Source: Candidatus Gallipaludibacter merdavium (GTDB taxonomy: Bacteria; Bacteroidota; Bacteroidia; Bacteroidales; Paludibacteraceae). Taken from it: 54,740 nt of DNA. This document shows positions 29,356 through 36,692 of this stretch, in pieces. The notes beneath the pieces were generated by a model that saw only the letters and a list, made by a program, of their open reading frames with translations, searched no databases and was not told where the DNA came from. Position 1 is the stretch's first letter, and the number at the start of each line of letters is the position of its first letter. The DNA lies in NCBI GenBank assembly GCA_017694875.1, contig JADIMG010000064.1, positions 1 through 54,740 of the forward strand. The letters run 5' to 3'. The translations under genes and the position numbers were made by a program.

Positions 29356-30990
29356 ATGAATATGAAACGTTTTATTTATTTCTTTGCTGCATGCTTGTTG
29401 GCTTTTAACGTTGTGGCACAAACCAAAATCGAGCTGGCACTTGAGGCATTAAACAGTGGTGATGATGCAACAGTTGTTCAATACACAACAGAAATATTGG
29501 CCGAACAGCCGAAAAATACTCCCGCATTGACTTTGCGTGCTTCCGCAAACTCCCGTTTGGGTAATTTTGATGCTGCTTTTTCCGATATTAACGCTGCAAT
29601 TAAGCATTGGCGCAAGAAATACGAAGCGGAGGTTACCCTAAGCGATTTGTACTTAACAAGGTCGTATTTGTATGTGGCGATTGGCGATGAGGCAGCTGCA
29701 TTGGCCGACATGGATGTTGCCGTAAAGAAGGGGGGGAGGAATGCTGCTGAATATTATGACAAACGTGCTGATTTCTATGTAGAACGTGATTTTTATGATT
29801 TGGCCGAAGCCGACTACCATATGGCCGCCAAAAAGAATCCTTATAATGTTGATTATCAGGTGAAAGAAGGATTGGCAATCTTGTTGCAAGGAAGAGTGGA
29901 AGAGGCAGAAAAGCGGTTAGAGAAACTCGTAAAGTTCTACCCTTTAAATGCAGAAGCACAGCGTTGGTATGCGTATGTTTTTTACTTGAAAGAAGATTAC
30001 AAGTCTAGCATTGACCAGTATATAAAGTATATGGCTATGGCGGATCAGATGGATTTGACAGTTTTTATTGAGTCTTCCAAGCAGGAGTTTGATTACGCAA
30101 TTGATGCTATAACTGCTCAAATGAAATTAGAAAATGATGACTATTTCTGGGACTATATAAGGGCAAGAGTCTACCGTGAAAATCGCCACTTTGTGGAAGC
30201 CTTGACCGATTTGAAGAGAATAGAGGAACATTTGGGAGTTGAAACGCTCGAAACATTTGTGTTGGAAGAAATGGCAGTGAACTACGAACAATTGGAAGAA
30301 TTTCCGCAATCCATATATTATTATAGCATATTGATTGTTCAGAATGAGGAAAACAGTGTAGCGGAAGTTTATTACAATTTGAAAAGAGCCAACGTTTATT
30401 GTTATATGGGAGAAGCGGATAAAGCACTGGAGGATTGTGAAAAAGCACTTCGCACTTCAATGGATTATGCGCCTTGGGCTTATTATCTGAAAGGTAGGGC
30501 AGAAGAGTTGAAGAAAGAATATGAGGCTGCCATTTTGGACTATACGCAGAGTTTGGCTTATGTAGAGAATAATCAATATGCTCATTTAAAGAGGGGAAAG
30601 TTGTATCTGATGTATCGTCAGGATACAGTATCCGCTATGCAGGATTTTGAACGCGTGTTGGAATTGGATACCGTTGTCGTTTCAAGTTCCTGTCGTCATT
30701 ATGCACTGATGTATCTTGGTCGAACAGCAGAAGCCAAAGCCTGGATGGCTGATATACTGGAGCGCTATTCCGATCGTCCTGTTCATTATTGTGATGCCGC
30801 CTGTCTGTATGCCTGCATGGGCGAAGCAGAAGAGGCGATGAAATATTTGCGTCAAGGCTTGGAAATGGGGTACCGCAATCTCAGGCATTTTGAAATCGAT
30901 AGCGATTTTGATTCCTTACGCGACCGCCCAGACTTCAAGGAATTGATAAATACCTATAAGCAGAAAGCATCCGAAGAAAAAAGAAACTGA
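29356..30990 (+). CDS. Secreted tetratricopeptide-repeat protein
   Basis: This 544-residue protein has a signal peptide (MKRFIYFFAACLLAFNVVAQ) followed by TPR-like helix pairs through the whole chain, for example YYDKRADFYVERDFYDLAEADYHMA and YLKGRAEELKKEYEAAILDY. Such proteins act as protein-protein scaffolds in the periplasm or at the outer membrane. ATG occurs at both 29356 and 29362; the second begins MKRF directly. It stands alone; the next 770 bases hold no protein gene. Function unknown. Confidence 0.85.
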   Translation: MNMKRFIYFFAACLLAFNVVAQTKIELALEALNSGDDATVVQYTTEILAEQPKNTPALTLRASANSRLGNFDAAFSDINAAIKHWRKKYEAEVTLSDLYLTRSYLYVAIGDEAAALADMDVAVKKGGRNAAEYYDKRADFYVERDFYDLAEADYHMAAKKNPYNVDYQVKEGLAILLQGRVEEAEKRLEKLVKFYPLNAEAQRWYAYVFYLKEDYKSSIDQYIKYMAMADQMDLTVFIESSKQEFDYAIDAITAQMKLENDDYFWDYIRARVYRENRHFVEALTDLKRIEEHLGVETLETFVLEEMAVNYEQLEEFPQSIYYYSILIVQNEENSVAEVYYNLKRANVYCYMGEADKALEDCEKALRTSMDYAPWAYYLKGRAEELKKEYEAAILDYTQSLAYVENNQYAHLKRGKLYLMYRQDTVSAMQDFERVLELDTVVVSSSCRHYALMYLGRTAEAKAWMADILERYSDRPVHYCDAACLYACMGEAEEAMKYLRQGLEMGYRNLRHFEIDSDFDSLRDRPDFKELINTYKQKASEEKRN

Positions 30991-31062
30991 TTGGCATTTT
31001 CTTGCATATAACTAGGAGCATTTACTGGTGGCTCTATAGAGGATTATTACTTACTATAGAAT

Positions 31063-31124
31063 AGAGAATCAGAATATAAGGAAGAAAAATGAACTTGAAC
31101 AATACGAAGTTTTTCAATTTGTGA
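31063..31124 (+). pseudogene. Short copy of the dxs leader and first codons
   Basis: Bases 31063-31114 align with 39586-39638 (dxs leader, ribosome site and first nine codons) with five mismatches and one single-base gap. The copy reads MNLNNTKFFNL then stops, against [11 protein letters not shown] in Dxs. After this the similarity ends. It could be a decayed duplication or a 5' fragment left by a rearrangement. An expressed 11-residue peptide is possible but has no other support. Confidence 0.7.
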
Positions 31125-31220
31125 CTTAACTGTATTGTGTATGTATGCTATTTCTGTCAAATCTTCGAAAAGTGATAAAAATAGTTTTTTGTAAAAGAGT
31201 AAGTGTAGAGTTGTATTCAG

Positions 31221-31251
31221 TTTGTTTTTTCAAAATATTCTTATAATTTTG
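31221..31251 (+). promoter_or_regulatory. Promoter of the ncRNA candidate
   Basis: TTTG (31221-31224), exactly 19 bases, then TAATTTTG (31244-31251) gives a predicted transcript start near 31259, where the structured region begins. Confidence 0.75.
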
Positions 31252-31258
31252 CAGTCGC

Positions 31259-31560
31259 AACCTACGCCGAAGTCGATTCTGACGGATGGGTGGGTGTTAC
31301 ATACATAAGAAAGGCGTTTACATGACGCTTTGTTCTTTGCGATTCGAAAACTTCGCAACTTTTTGTAGTCAAAGAATAAAGCAACTGTAGATGCCTACGG
31401 GATATGTATATATTTACAATTTTCAAGCCTTGCGGGTTTGAAAATTGTGTCAATGCATATCGGCGTGGGCTTCTGCGTTGCTCGTTCGGACTACAGGGCA
31501 ATGCGAAGGCCTCGAATCGCGGGACGAGTGACAGAACAGATTCCCGCGCTTTCTTTTTTT
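31259..31560 (+). ncRNA. Structured non-coding RNA candidate, about 300 nt, family unknown
   Basis: A near-ideal promoter precedes the region and a terminator closes it (stem CGCGGGA/TCCCGCG at 31518-31548, then a T-rich tail to 31560). Between them lie several stems: TTGCGA/TCGCAA (31337-31358); a 14-bp hairpin with one wobble (arms 31416-31429 and 31435-31448); and a 14-position stem with one mismatch (arms 31468-31481 and 31498-31511). RNase P, tmRNA and SRP RNA signatures were not found. A 6S-type RNA cannot be excluded, but the multi-hairpin layout is unlike the single long 6S rod. Confidence 0.7.
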
Positions 31561-31764
31561 ATATATCAATCAATCGCTATTTTATTTCGCCATTGGGAAT
31601 CGTGGCAACTGAAAAAGGAAATATCCATGCATGGGTGGATAGGTGATAGTAATGTTCAATGCATTGGCGTCTATTGCAATCCCCTTTGTAATGATTTCTA
31701 TACATGAAGAAATAGATAATATGGCTGATAGCCAATAAATGTTTAATCTTAAATATGTGAGAAA

Positions 31765-32388
31765 ATGAAAAAGCAAGTTTTTAATGTGTTGTTAGTGTCA
31801 GTAGTTGTAACAATGAGTGTTATGAGTGTTTCATGCGGAAGTACCAAAAAGTTGGCAGCAGTGTCTGTGACTGACCAGAAAGAAATGCCCAAACAGGTAG
31901 GAATGCCGGCTGAAGTGGAGGTTGTTTTTCCTTGTACAGGAATGGACTCTGATGAGGAGTTTTTACGTGTCAATGGAAATGGAAGCAGCAAGGATAGAAC
32001 AATGGCAAAAGACAGAGCCTATCAGAATGCATTGGCCGGCTTGGCAACTAAATTGGCTGGCGTAGCTTCCAGTGACAATACGAAAGTGGCTGTTTCTGTA
32101 AATGCTGACGGAGAGGAATTCCATGATAAAATGGTGTCCGTGTCAAAAGTGGTGGCTAAAGCCAATGTAGCCGGATATAGAACTTCATGTGAAAAATATA
32201 CGGTAAATCCAACGACGGGTGCATATACATGTTATGTGACTATTGAATTGGGTAAGCAAAAAGTGGTAAAAGAGTTGTATGAGGCTTTGAATAATCAGAA
32301 ATTATTGAAAGCCGATTATGATTTCGACCGTTATCTGGAAATGTTTGACAAAGATTTGAAAGCATATGAAGAGGCAAACAATCAGTAA
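31765..32388 (+). CDS. LPP20-family lipoprotein
   Basis: This 207-residue protein has a signal peptide with a lipobox-like VMSVSCGS, so a lipid anchor at the Cys is likely. The region DRTMAKDRAYQNALAGLATKL followed by strands and a C-terminal YTCYVTIELGKQKVVKELYEAL matches the LPP20 fold also found in FlgP-like outer-membrane proteins. It is the first gene of a run that leads into the DGR, with the next frame overlapping its end. Function here unknown. Confidence 0.75.
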   Translation: MKKQVFNVLLVSVVVTMSVMSVSCGSTKKLAAVSVTDQKEMPKQVGMPAEVEVVFPCTGMDSDEEFLRVNGNGSSKDRTMAKDRAYQNALAGLATKLAGVASSDNTKVAVSVNADGEEFHDKMVSVSKVVAKANVAGYRTSCEKYTVNPTTGAYTCYVTIELGKQKVVKELYEALNNQKLLKADYDFDRYLEMFDKDLKAYEEANNQ

Positions 32389-33472
32389 TTACAGCATACC
32401 ATGCATAGTGAAAATGTTTTTGCTGTGCATGGTATTCGGTATCAGTATGTCTGTTTTTGCGCAAGTGGAAGAACCTTCTTGGCTTGATGCGGACATCAGA
32501 AATGCTTATTATCCGCAAGACAATTACTATACGGGATTTGCTGAAGTGGCTGTCACACAGTCCGAAACAAGGGAAAAGGCAATGAACAAGGCTAAACAGC
32601 GGGCTATTGCGGAATTGTCAGACAGGGTACGTGTGACAGTGAATACACAAAAACGTTCTGCTGATATCAGTTATATGGGAACGGATGTGGAAGAACGGAT
32701 TTATTCCAAGTTTACATCGTTGGTACAGACAACTTCACAAACCGAAGTGGTAGGCTCTAAGGTGGATTCCTATTATAGTCCGCAGGAAGCAATGGCATAT
32801 GCTTTTGCTTATGTAAGCAAAAATGAATTGAAGAATTATTATCAGAATCAGATTTCTTTCTATCTGAACCAGGTGGAAAGTTCTCTTGCTACAGCAGCGG
32901 AATTAGCAGACAAGGGCTATAAAATGAAAGCCCGTTCTGAATGTATGGCTGTAGTGGATGCTTTTGCCGCTATTGCTTATGCCCAAGATTTGCTGACTGC
33001 TATTGATGGTTCTGTCACTGATGCGGTTTTACAGCAATCGCGTAGCGGTCGGTTGCGCAATGAATTGGTACAGAATATTGTAGACTTGGAGAACAGTATT
33101 TATGTTTTTCTGGAATGTTCAGAAATGGTAAACGGACAATCGGTTGTGCATATTGCCGATAGATTGCCTGGAATGCTTACCGAGCAAGGATGCGGTTGCA
33201 ATTTTACGGATATAAAGGAAGAAGCTGATTATGTCATTAAAGTGAATGCACGTTTGTCAAGATGCCAGGATGCTCCTGACAATATCGTTTTTTGCTATGC
33301 TAACGCTACGGTGAGTGTATTGAATACAAGTACACAGAAAACATTGATGCCTAAAATCTCGGAAACCAAAGGAGGATGGACACAACGCAATCGTGCCAAT
33401 GCCACGGAAGAGGCTTTCAATGAATTGGCAGAAAAAATTGTGGAAGCTGTAGTTCCTCTCATTAAAAATTGA
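32366..33472 (+). CDS. Second LPP20-like exported protein
   Basis: This 368-residue protein has a signal sequence (MFLLCMVFGISMSVFAQ) and an LPP20-like N-terminal half: GFAEVAVTQSETREKAMNKAKQRAIAELSDRVRV. The C-terminal part (about residues 230-368) contains CGCNFTDIKEEADYVIKVNARL and resembles a second strand-rich domain. The ATG at 32366 overlaps the previous gene by 23 bases; ATG 32414 would give a shorter signal peptide without overlap. It is followed by the small CsgG/FlgO-like gene. Probably periplasmic or outer-membrane. Confidence 0.72.
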   Translation: MKRQTISNYSIPCIVKMFLLCMVFGISMSVFAQVEEPSWLDADIRNAYYPQDNYYTGFAEVAVTQSETREKAMNKAKQRAIAELSDRVRVTVNTQKRSADISYMGTDVEERIYSKFTSLVQTTSQTEVVGSKVDSYYSPQEAMAYAFAYVSKNELKNYYQNQISFYLNQVESSLATAAELADKGYKMKARSECMAVVDAFAAIAYAQDLLTAIDGSVTDAVLQQSRSGRLRNELVQNIVDLENSIYVFLECSEMVNGQSVVHIADRLPGMLTEQGCGCNFTDIKEEADYVIKVNARLSRCQDAPDNIVFCYANATVSVLNTSTQKTLMPKISETKGGWTQRNRANATEEAFNELAEKIVEAVVPLIKN

Positions 33473-33474
33473 TT

Positions 33475-33993
33475 ATGATGAAAAATACATTGTTATTGCT
33501 AATCTTGTTGTCTTGTCCTGTTCTGACAATGGGGCAGAACACACGTACTGCATCTTCCGACAACCCTACCAAGGTGGCGGTTTATGTTGATGATGAGCAG
33601 ATAGGACTGGCCGATTTTGTTTCGGCGGCAATGGTTGACGCTTTTGTACATAATAGCGGATATATTGCATTGGAACGTACGGACAGTTTTTTGAAAGCTA
33701 TCAATAAGGAGCATGAATATCAGCGTACGGGAATGACCGATGATGAACAGATTGCACGTTTGGGAAAACAGTTTGGAACCAAATATGTATGTGTGGTGAA
33801 GATTGGTACTTTGGTTGACAAATATTTTATGCAGGCACGGCTACTGGATGTGGAAACTGCCGGTATAATTAATACGACTAAAGCATTGGTCTTCACTTTG
33901 GATGATGTGGAAGATATTTCCACCAAGGTGGTGACGCAACTGTTAGGCGAAAATAGGGATACGCGTACCATTCAGGGAGCTTTTGGATATTAA
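33475..33993 (+). CDS. Small CsgG/FlgO-like exported protein, paralogue of the DGR target N-domain
   Basis: This 172-residue protein has a signal sequence (possibly lipoprotein, LLSC) and one alpha/beta domain: KVAVYVDDEQIGLADFVSAA, a YIALERTDSFLKAINKEHEYQ helix, QIARLGKQFGTKYVCVVKIG and YFMQARLLDVETAGI. The same pattern (xVAxY, ERTxxFL, LGKxFGxxxVCVxKIG, ARLxxVET) forms residues 27-160 of both DGR targets. The fold resembles the CsgG/FlgO group of outer-membrane-associated proteins. It precedes target 1 by 17 bases. Confidence 0.75.
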   Translation: MMKNTLLLLILLSCPVLTMGQNTRTASSDNPTKVAVYVDDEQIGLADFVSAAMVDAFVHNSGYIALERTDSFLKAINKEHEYQRTGMTDDEQIARLGKQFGTKYVCVVKIGTLVDKYFMQARLLDVETAGIINTTKALVFTLDDVEDISTKVVTQLLGENRDTRTIQGAFGY

Positions 33994-34010
33994 TGTTATT
34001 GTAATATAGT

Positions 34011-35252
34011 ATGAAGAAATATTGGATTTTATTGTTTGTAGCATTCATGTTGTTTCCTTTTTCATTTCTCTGCGCCCAGCAGGCCAATGAGAAAGTGGCA
34101 ATTTATACAACCGACGAGTCCGGGATGGGTTATGCCGGTTTTGTGGGTGATTTCCTCACCAACGCCATAGTGAAGCAGGGTCGTTATGAAGCGTATGAGC
34201 GCACATCGGCATTTTTGGCGGAACTGAACAAGGAGCAGGCCTTTCAGCGTACCGGCGCGGTAGATGACAGTCAGATTTCCAGCTTGGGCAAGATGTTCGG
34301 TGTCCAATTGGTATGTGTGGCGAAGATAGGCAAATTGGGCAGCGATTTGTACATATCAGCCCGATTGGTGAATGTGGAGACTTCCCGTCTGAATACCTCA
34401 TCCCGTCCTGTGCGTTTCGGTGCGGATGATTTGGAAGAGATGGAGAGTGCCTGCCTGGAAGTGGTGAAGTCCCTGTTCATGGATAGGGATTATCAGGCTG
34501 GTACGCCTGTTTCCGGTAATAGTTCATCTTCTTCACGCCGTCATCCGGGTGAGCCTGAGATGGTGTTTGTCCAGGGTGGTACATTTCTGATGGGCTGTAC
34601 TGCCGAGCAGGGTGGTGATTGTGGTAGTGATGAATCCCCCAACCATTTAATAACCGTGTCCGATTTCTACATAGGCAAGTATGAAGTGACGCAGGAGCAG
34701 TGGGAGGCAGTGATGGGCACCAGCATTAGCCAGCAGCGCGACAAGGCAGGTGGTCGTTCTCTTTATGGTGTAGGAGCGAATTATCCGATGTATTATGTAA
34801 ACTGGGATGAAGTGCAGGAATTCATCAGCCGTCTGAACGCCCTGACGGGCAAGCAGTACCGTTTGCCAACGGAAGCTGAGTGGGAATACGCCGCCCGAGG
34901 CGGCAACCAAAGTCGTGGTTACAAATACAGTGGCGGCAATTTCATCGAACAGGTGGCGTGGTTTACGGATAATAGCGGTGGAACAACTCATCCGGTCGGC
35001 ACAAAGAGCCCCAATGAATTGGGCATCTATGATATGAGCGGCAATGTATGGGAGTGGTGCTATGACTGGTATGGCAGTTATAGCGGTACGCAGCAGACCA
35101 ACCCGATGGGGTCTTCTTCGGCCTCGAACCGTGTTAGTCGTGGCGGGAGTTGGTACGATAATGCGTCTTACTGTCGTGTATCTAATCGCAATAACATCGC
35201 CCCGACTTATCGCGACAACGATCTTGGTTTCCGCTTGGTTTTGTCCCATTAG
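34011..35252 (+). CDS. DGR target protein 1: CsgG/FlgO-like domain fused to FGE-type C-type-lectin domain
   Basis: This 413-residue exported protein has a signal peptide (about residues 1-23), a CsgG/FlgO-like domain (27-160), a Ser-rich linker (SGNSSSSSRR) and a formylglycine-generating-enzyme-like domain from about 182: EMVFVQGGTFLMGC, SDFYIGKYEVTQEQWEAVMG, YRLPTEAEWEYAARGG, YDMSGNVWEWCYDWYG. The last 43 codons are variable region VR1 (RGGSWYDNASYCRVSNRN... LGFRLV). In known DGRs this fold displays the diversified ligand-binding face. A catalytic FGE role is unlikely. Target 2 is a near-identical tandem paralogue. Confidence 0.93.
   Translation: MKKYWILLFVAFMLFPFSFLCAQQANEKVAIYTTDESGMGYAGFVGDFLTNAIVKQGRYEAYERTSAFLAELNKEQAFQRTGAVDDSQISSLGKMFGVQLVCVAKIGKLGSDLYISARLVNVETSRLNTSSRPVRFGADDLEEMESACLEVVKSLFMDRDYQAGTPVSGNSSSSSRRHPGEPEMVFVQGGTFLMGCTAEQGGDCGSDESPNHLITVSDFYIGKYEVTQEQWEAVMGTSISQQRDKAGGRSLYGVGANYPMYYVNWDEVQEFISRLNALTGKQYRLPTEAEWEYAARGGNQSRGYKYSGGNFIEQVAWFTDNSGGTTHPVGTKSPNELGIYDMSGNVWEWCYDWYGSYSGTQQTNPMGSSSASNRVSRGGSWYDNASYCRVSNRNNIAPTYRDNDLGFRLVLSH
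35123..35249 (+). repeat. DGR variable region VR1
   Basis: 127 bases ending just before the stop of target 1. Compared with the TR (38160-38286) it has 10 substitutions, all where the TR has A (six to G, four to T); the other 93 non-A positions are identical. Seven of the ten fall at the first base of a codon; six of those are AAY (Asn) codons and one is ACC (Thr). If the match is extended five bases upstream two more A changes appear. This is the hallmark of adenine-directed mutagenic retrohoming. Confidence 0.97.
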
Positions 35253-35355
35253 TTTATTTGTAAAATCCATCTTTAGCATGTGAGTTTACCTAAGGAAAAA
35301 CGTAGCGGAGCGTCGTTTTTTAAAGGGTAAACGAACAAGAATATTTTATGAGAAT
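35250..35355 (+). repeat. Target-to-next-gene linker, copy 1, with nested hairpin
   Basis: From the stop of target 1 to ATGAGAAT of target 2. It holds AAATCCATCTTTAGC (35263-35277) and a nested hairpin: outer stem GTTTACC/GGTAAAC (35284-35290, 35326-35332), inner stem AAAAACG/CGTTTTT (35296-35302, 35314-35320). A near-identical copy follows target 2. DGRs of phage BPP-1 need a hairpin just after the VR, so this may serve target recognition; a terminator or attenuator role is the alternative. Confidence 0.85.
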
Positions 35356-36589
35356 GAAGAATGCGTTTTTTATATCGTTAACCAGTGTGTTTCTGTTGTT
35401 TCCTTTTCCGTTTCTCTTTGCCCAGCAGGCCAATGAGAAAGTGGCAATTTATACAACCGACGAGTCCGGGATGGGTTATGCCGGTTTTGTGGGGGATTTC
35501 CTCACCAACGCCATAGTGAAGCAGGGTCGTTATGAAGCGTATGAACGCACATCGGCCTTTTTGGCGGAACTGAACAAGGAGCAGGCCTTTCAGCGTACCG
35601 GTGCAGTAGATGACAGTCAGATTTCCAGCTTGGGCAAGATGTTCGGTGTCCAATTGGTATGTGTGGCGAAGATAGGCAAATTGGGCAGCGATTTGTACAT
35701 ATCGGCCCGATTGGTGAATGTGGAGACTTCCCGTCTGAATACCTCATCCCGTCCTGTGCGTTTTGGAGCGGATGATTTGGAAGAGATGGAGAGCGCTTGT
35801 CTGGAAGTGGTGAAGTCCCTGTTCATGGATAGGGATTATCAAGTTGATACACCTGTTTCTGGTAACAGTTCGTCTTCGTCCCGCCGTCATCCGGGTGAGC
35901 CGGAGATGGTGTTTGTCCAGGGTGGTACTTTTCTGATGGGCTGTACTGCCGAGCAAGGTGGCGATTGCTTGCAGGGTAATCATTCCGTTACGCTATCTGA
36001 TTTCTACATAGGCAAGTATGAAGTGACGCAGGCGGAGTGGGAGGCTGTGATGGGTACCACTATCAGTCAGCAACGCGACAAGGCAGGTGGTCGTTCTCTT
36101 TATGGTGTAGGAGCGAATTATCCGATGTATTATGTAAACTGGGATGAAGTGCAGGAGTTCATCAGCCGTTTGAATACCCTTACAGGCAAGCAGTACCGTT
36201 TGCCAACAGAGGCGGAGTGGGAATACGCCGCCCAAGGCGGCAACCAGAGCCGTAGCTACAAATACAGTGGGAGTAATTTTATAGAACAGGTGGCTTGGTT
36301 TATGAATAATAGTGTGGGAACGAATCATCCAGTCGGCACGAAAAGCCCCAATGAATTGGGCATCTATGATATGAGCGGTAATGTATGGGAGTGGTGTTAT
36401 GATTGGTATGGCAGTTATAGCAGTGCGCAGCAGACCAACCCGATGGGGCCTTCTTCGGGTGTGGCTCGTATTATTCGTGGAGGTAGTTTTAATGGTTTAA
36501 CAGCACAAAGTAGTGTTATTAATCGTGCATTTTTTATTCCTACTTTTCGTAGTTATGATTTAGGTTTCCGCTTGGTTTTGTCCCATTAG
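35348..36589 (+). CDS. DGR target protein 2, tandem paralogue
   Basis: This 413-residue protein has the same layout as target 1 and is nearly identical from the end of the signal peptide through residue about 370. Differences cluster in the signal peptide (no Cys before AQQ, giving LFAQQ), around residue 205 (GGDCLQGNHSVTL against GGDCGSDESPNHLITV) and in the variable region. Its first eight bases ATGAGAAT equal those of the HRDC gene, suggesting that duplication joined the linker to a new 5' end. The last 43 codons (VR2) are not derived from the present TR. Confidence 0.9.
   Translation: MRMKNAFFISLTSVFLLFPFPFLFAQQANEKVAIYTTDESGMGYAGFVGDFLTNAIVKQGRYEAYERTSAFLAELNKEQAFQRTGAVDDSQISSLGKMFGVQLVCVAKIGKLGSDLYISARLVNVETSRLNTSSRPVRFGADDLEEMESACLEVVKSLFMDRDYQVDTPVSGNSSSSSRRHPGEPEMVFVQGGTFLMGCTAEQGGDCLQGNHSVTLSDFYIGKYEVTQAEWEAVMGTTISQQRDKAGGRSLYGVGANYPMYYVNWDEVQEFISRLNTLTGKQYRLPTEAEWEYAAQGGNQSRSYKYSGSNFIEQVAWFMNNSVGTNHPVGTKSPNELGIYDMSGNVWEWCYDWYGSYSSAQQTNPMGPSSGVARIIRGGSFNGLTAQSSVINRAFFIPTFRSYDLGFRLVLSH
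36460..36586 (+). repeat. DGR variable region VR2, diverged from the TR
   Basis: Same length and position as VR1, and the final 26 bases (from GGTTTCCG) equal VR1 and TR. In the remainder more than 20 positions that are not A in the TR differ, including synonymous changes (CCG to CCT, CGC to CGT, CTT to TTA). Codon use is T-rich. The present TR therefore did not write this region; another template or long mutation must have. Confidence 0.85.
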
Positions 36590-36692
36590 TTTATTTGTAA
36601 AATCCATCTTTAGTACGTGAGTTTACCTAAGAAAAAACGTAGCGGAGCGTCGTTTTTTTAAGGGTAAACGAACAAGAATATTTTATGAGAAT
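36587..36692 (+). repeat. Target-to-next-gene linker, copy 2, with nested hairpin
   Basis: Second copy of the 106-base linker, running from the stop of target 2 into the HRDC gene start. The hairpin is kept (outer arms 36621-36627 and 36663-36669) with changes that preserve pairing in the inner stem. The motif AAATCCATCTTTAG is at 36600-36613. Confidence 0.85.

Larger units (their letters stand above)
30991..31764. other. 774-base stretch without a protein gene
   Basis: The stretch holds a copy of the dxs start region (31063-31124) and an ncRNA candidate (about 31259-31560). Open frames in it (for example 31404-31646 and 31438-31707) run through RNA hairpins, lack ribosome sites and resemble nothing; they were not called. 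Bases 31561-31764 probably contain the promoter and leader of the LPP20-DGR operon, but no clear box pair is seen. Confidence 0.6.

Noticed and set aside
31274-31519. Closing stem CGATTC/GAATCG of the ncRNA
   Set aside because: Only six pairs, and its 3' arm competes with the terminator stem, so it was not used as evidence.
31259-31560. RNase P RNA, tmRNA or SRP RNA
   Set aside because: The RNase P core GAGGAAAGTCC, the tmRNA tag-encoding and tRNA-like ends, and the SRP GGAA-loop element were not found on either strand. ACAGAA occurs but without the flanking RNase P context.
31404-31707. Small protein frames in the ncRNA region
   Set aside because: They run across strong RNA stems and the terminator, lack ribosome sites and show no protein-like composition.
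34560-36580. Targets as active formylglycine-generating (sulfatase-activating) enzymes
   Set aside because: The fold is FGE-like, but the proteins are exported, fused to a CsgG/FlgO-like domain and diversified at the C-terminus; no sulfatase is adjacent.
36460-36586. VR2 as a second product of the TR at 38160
   Set aside because: More than 20 differences lie at non-A template positions, including silent codon changes, so the present TR cannot be its direct source.
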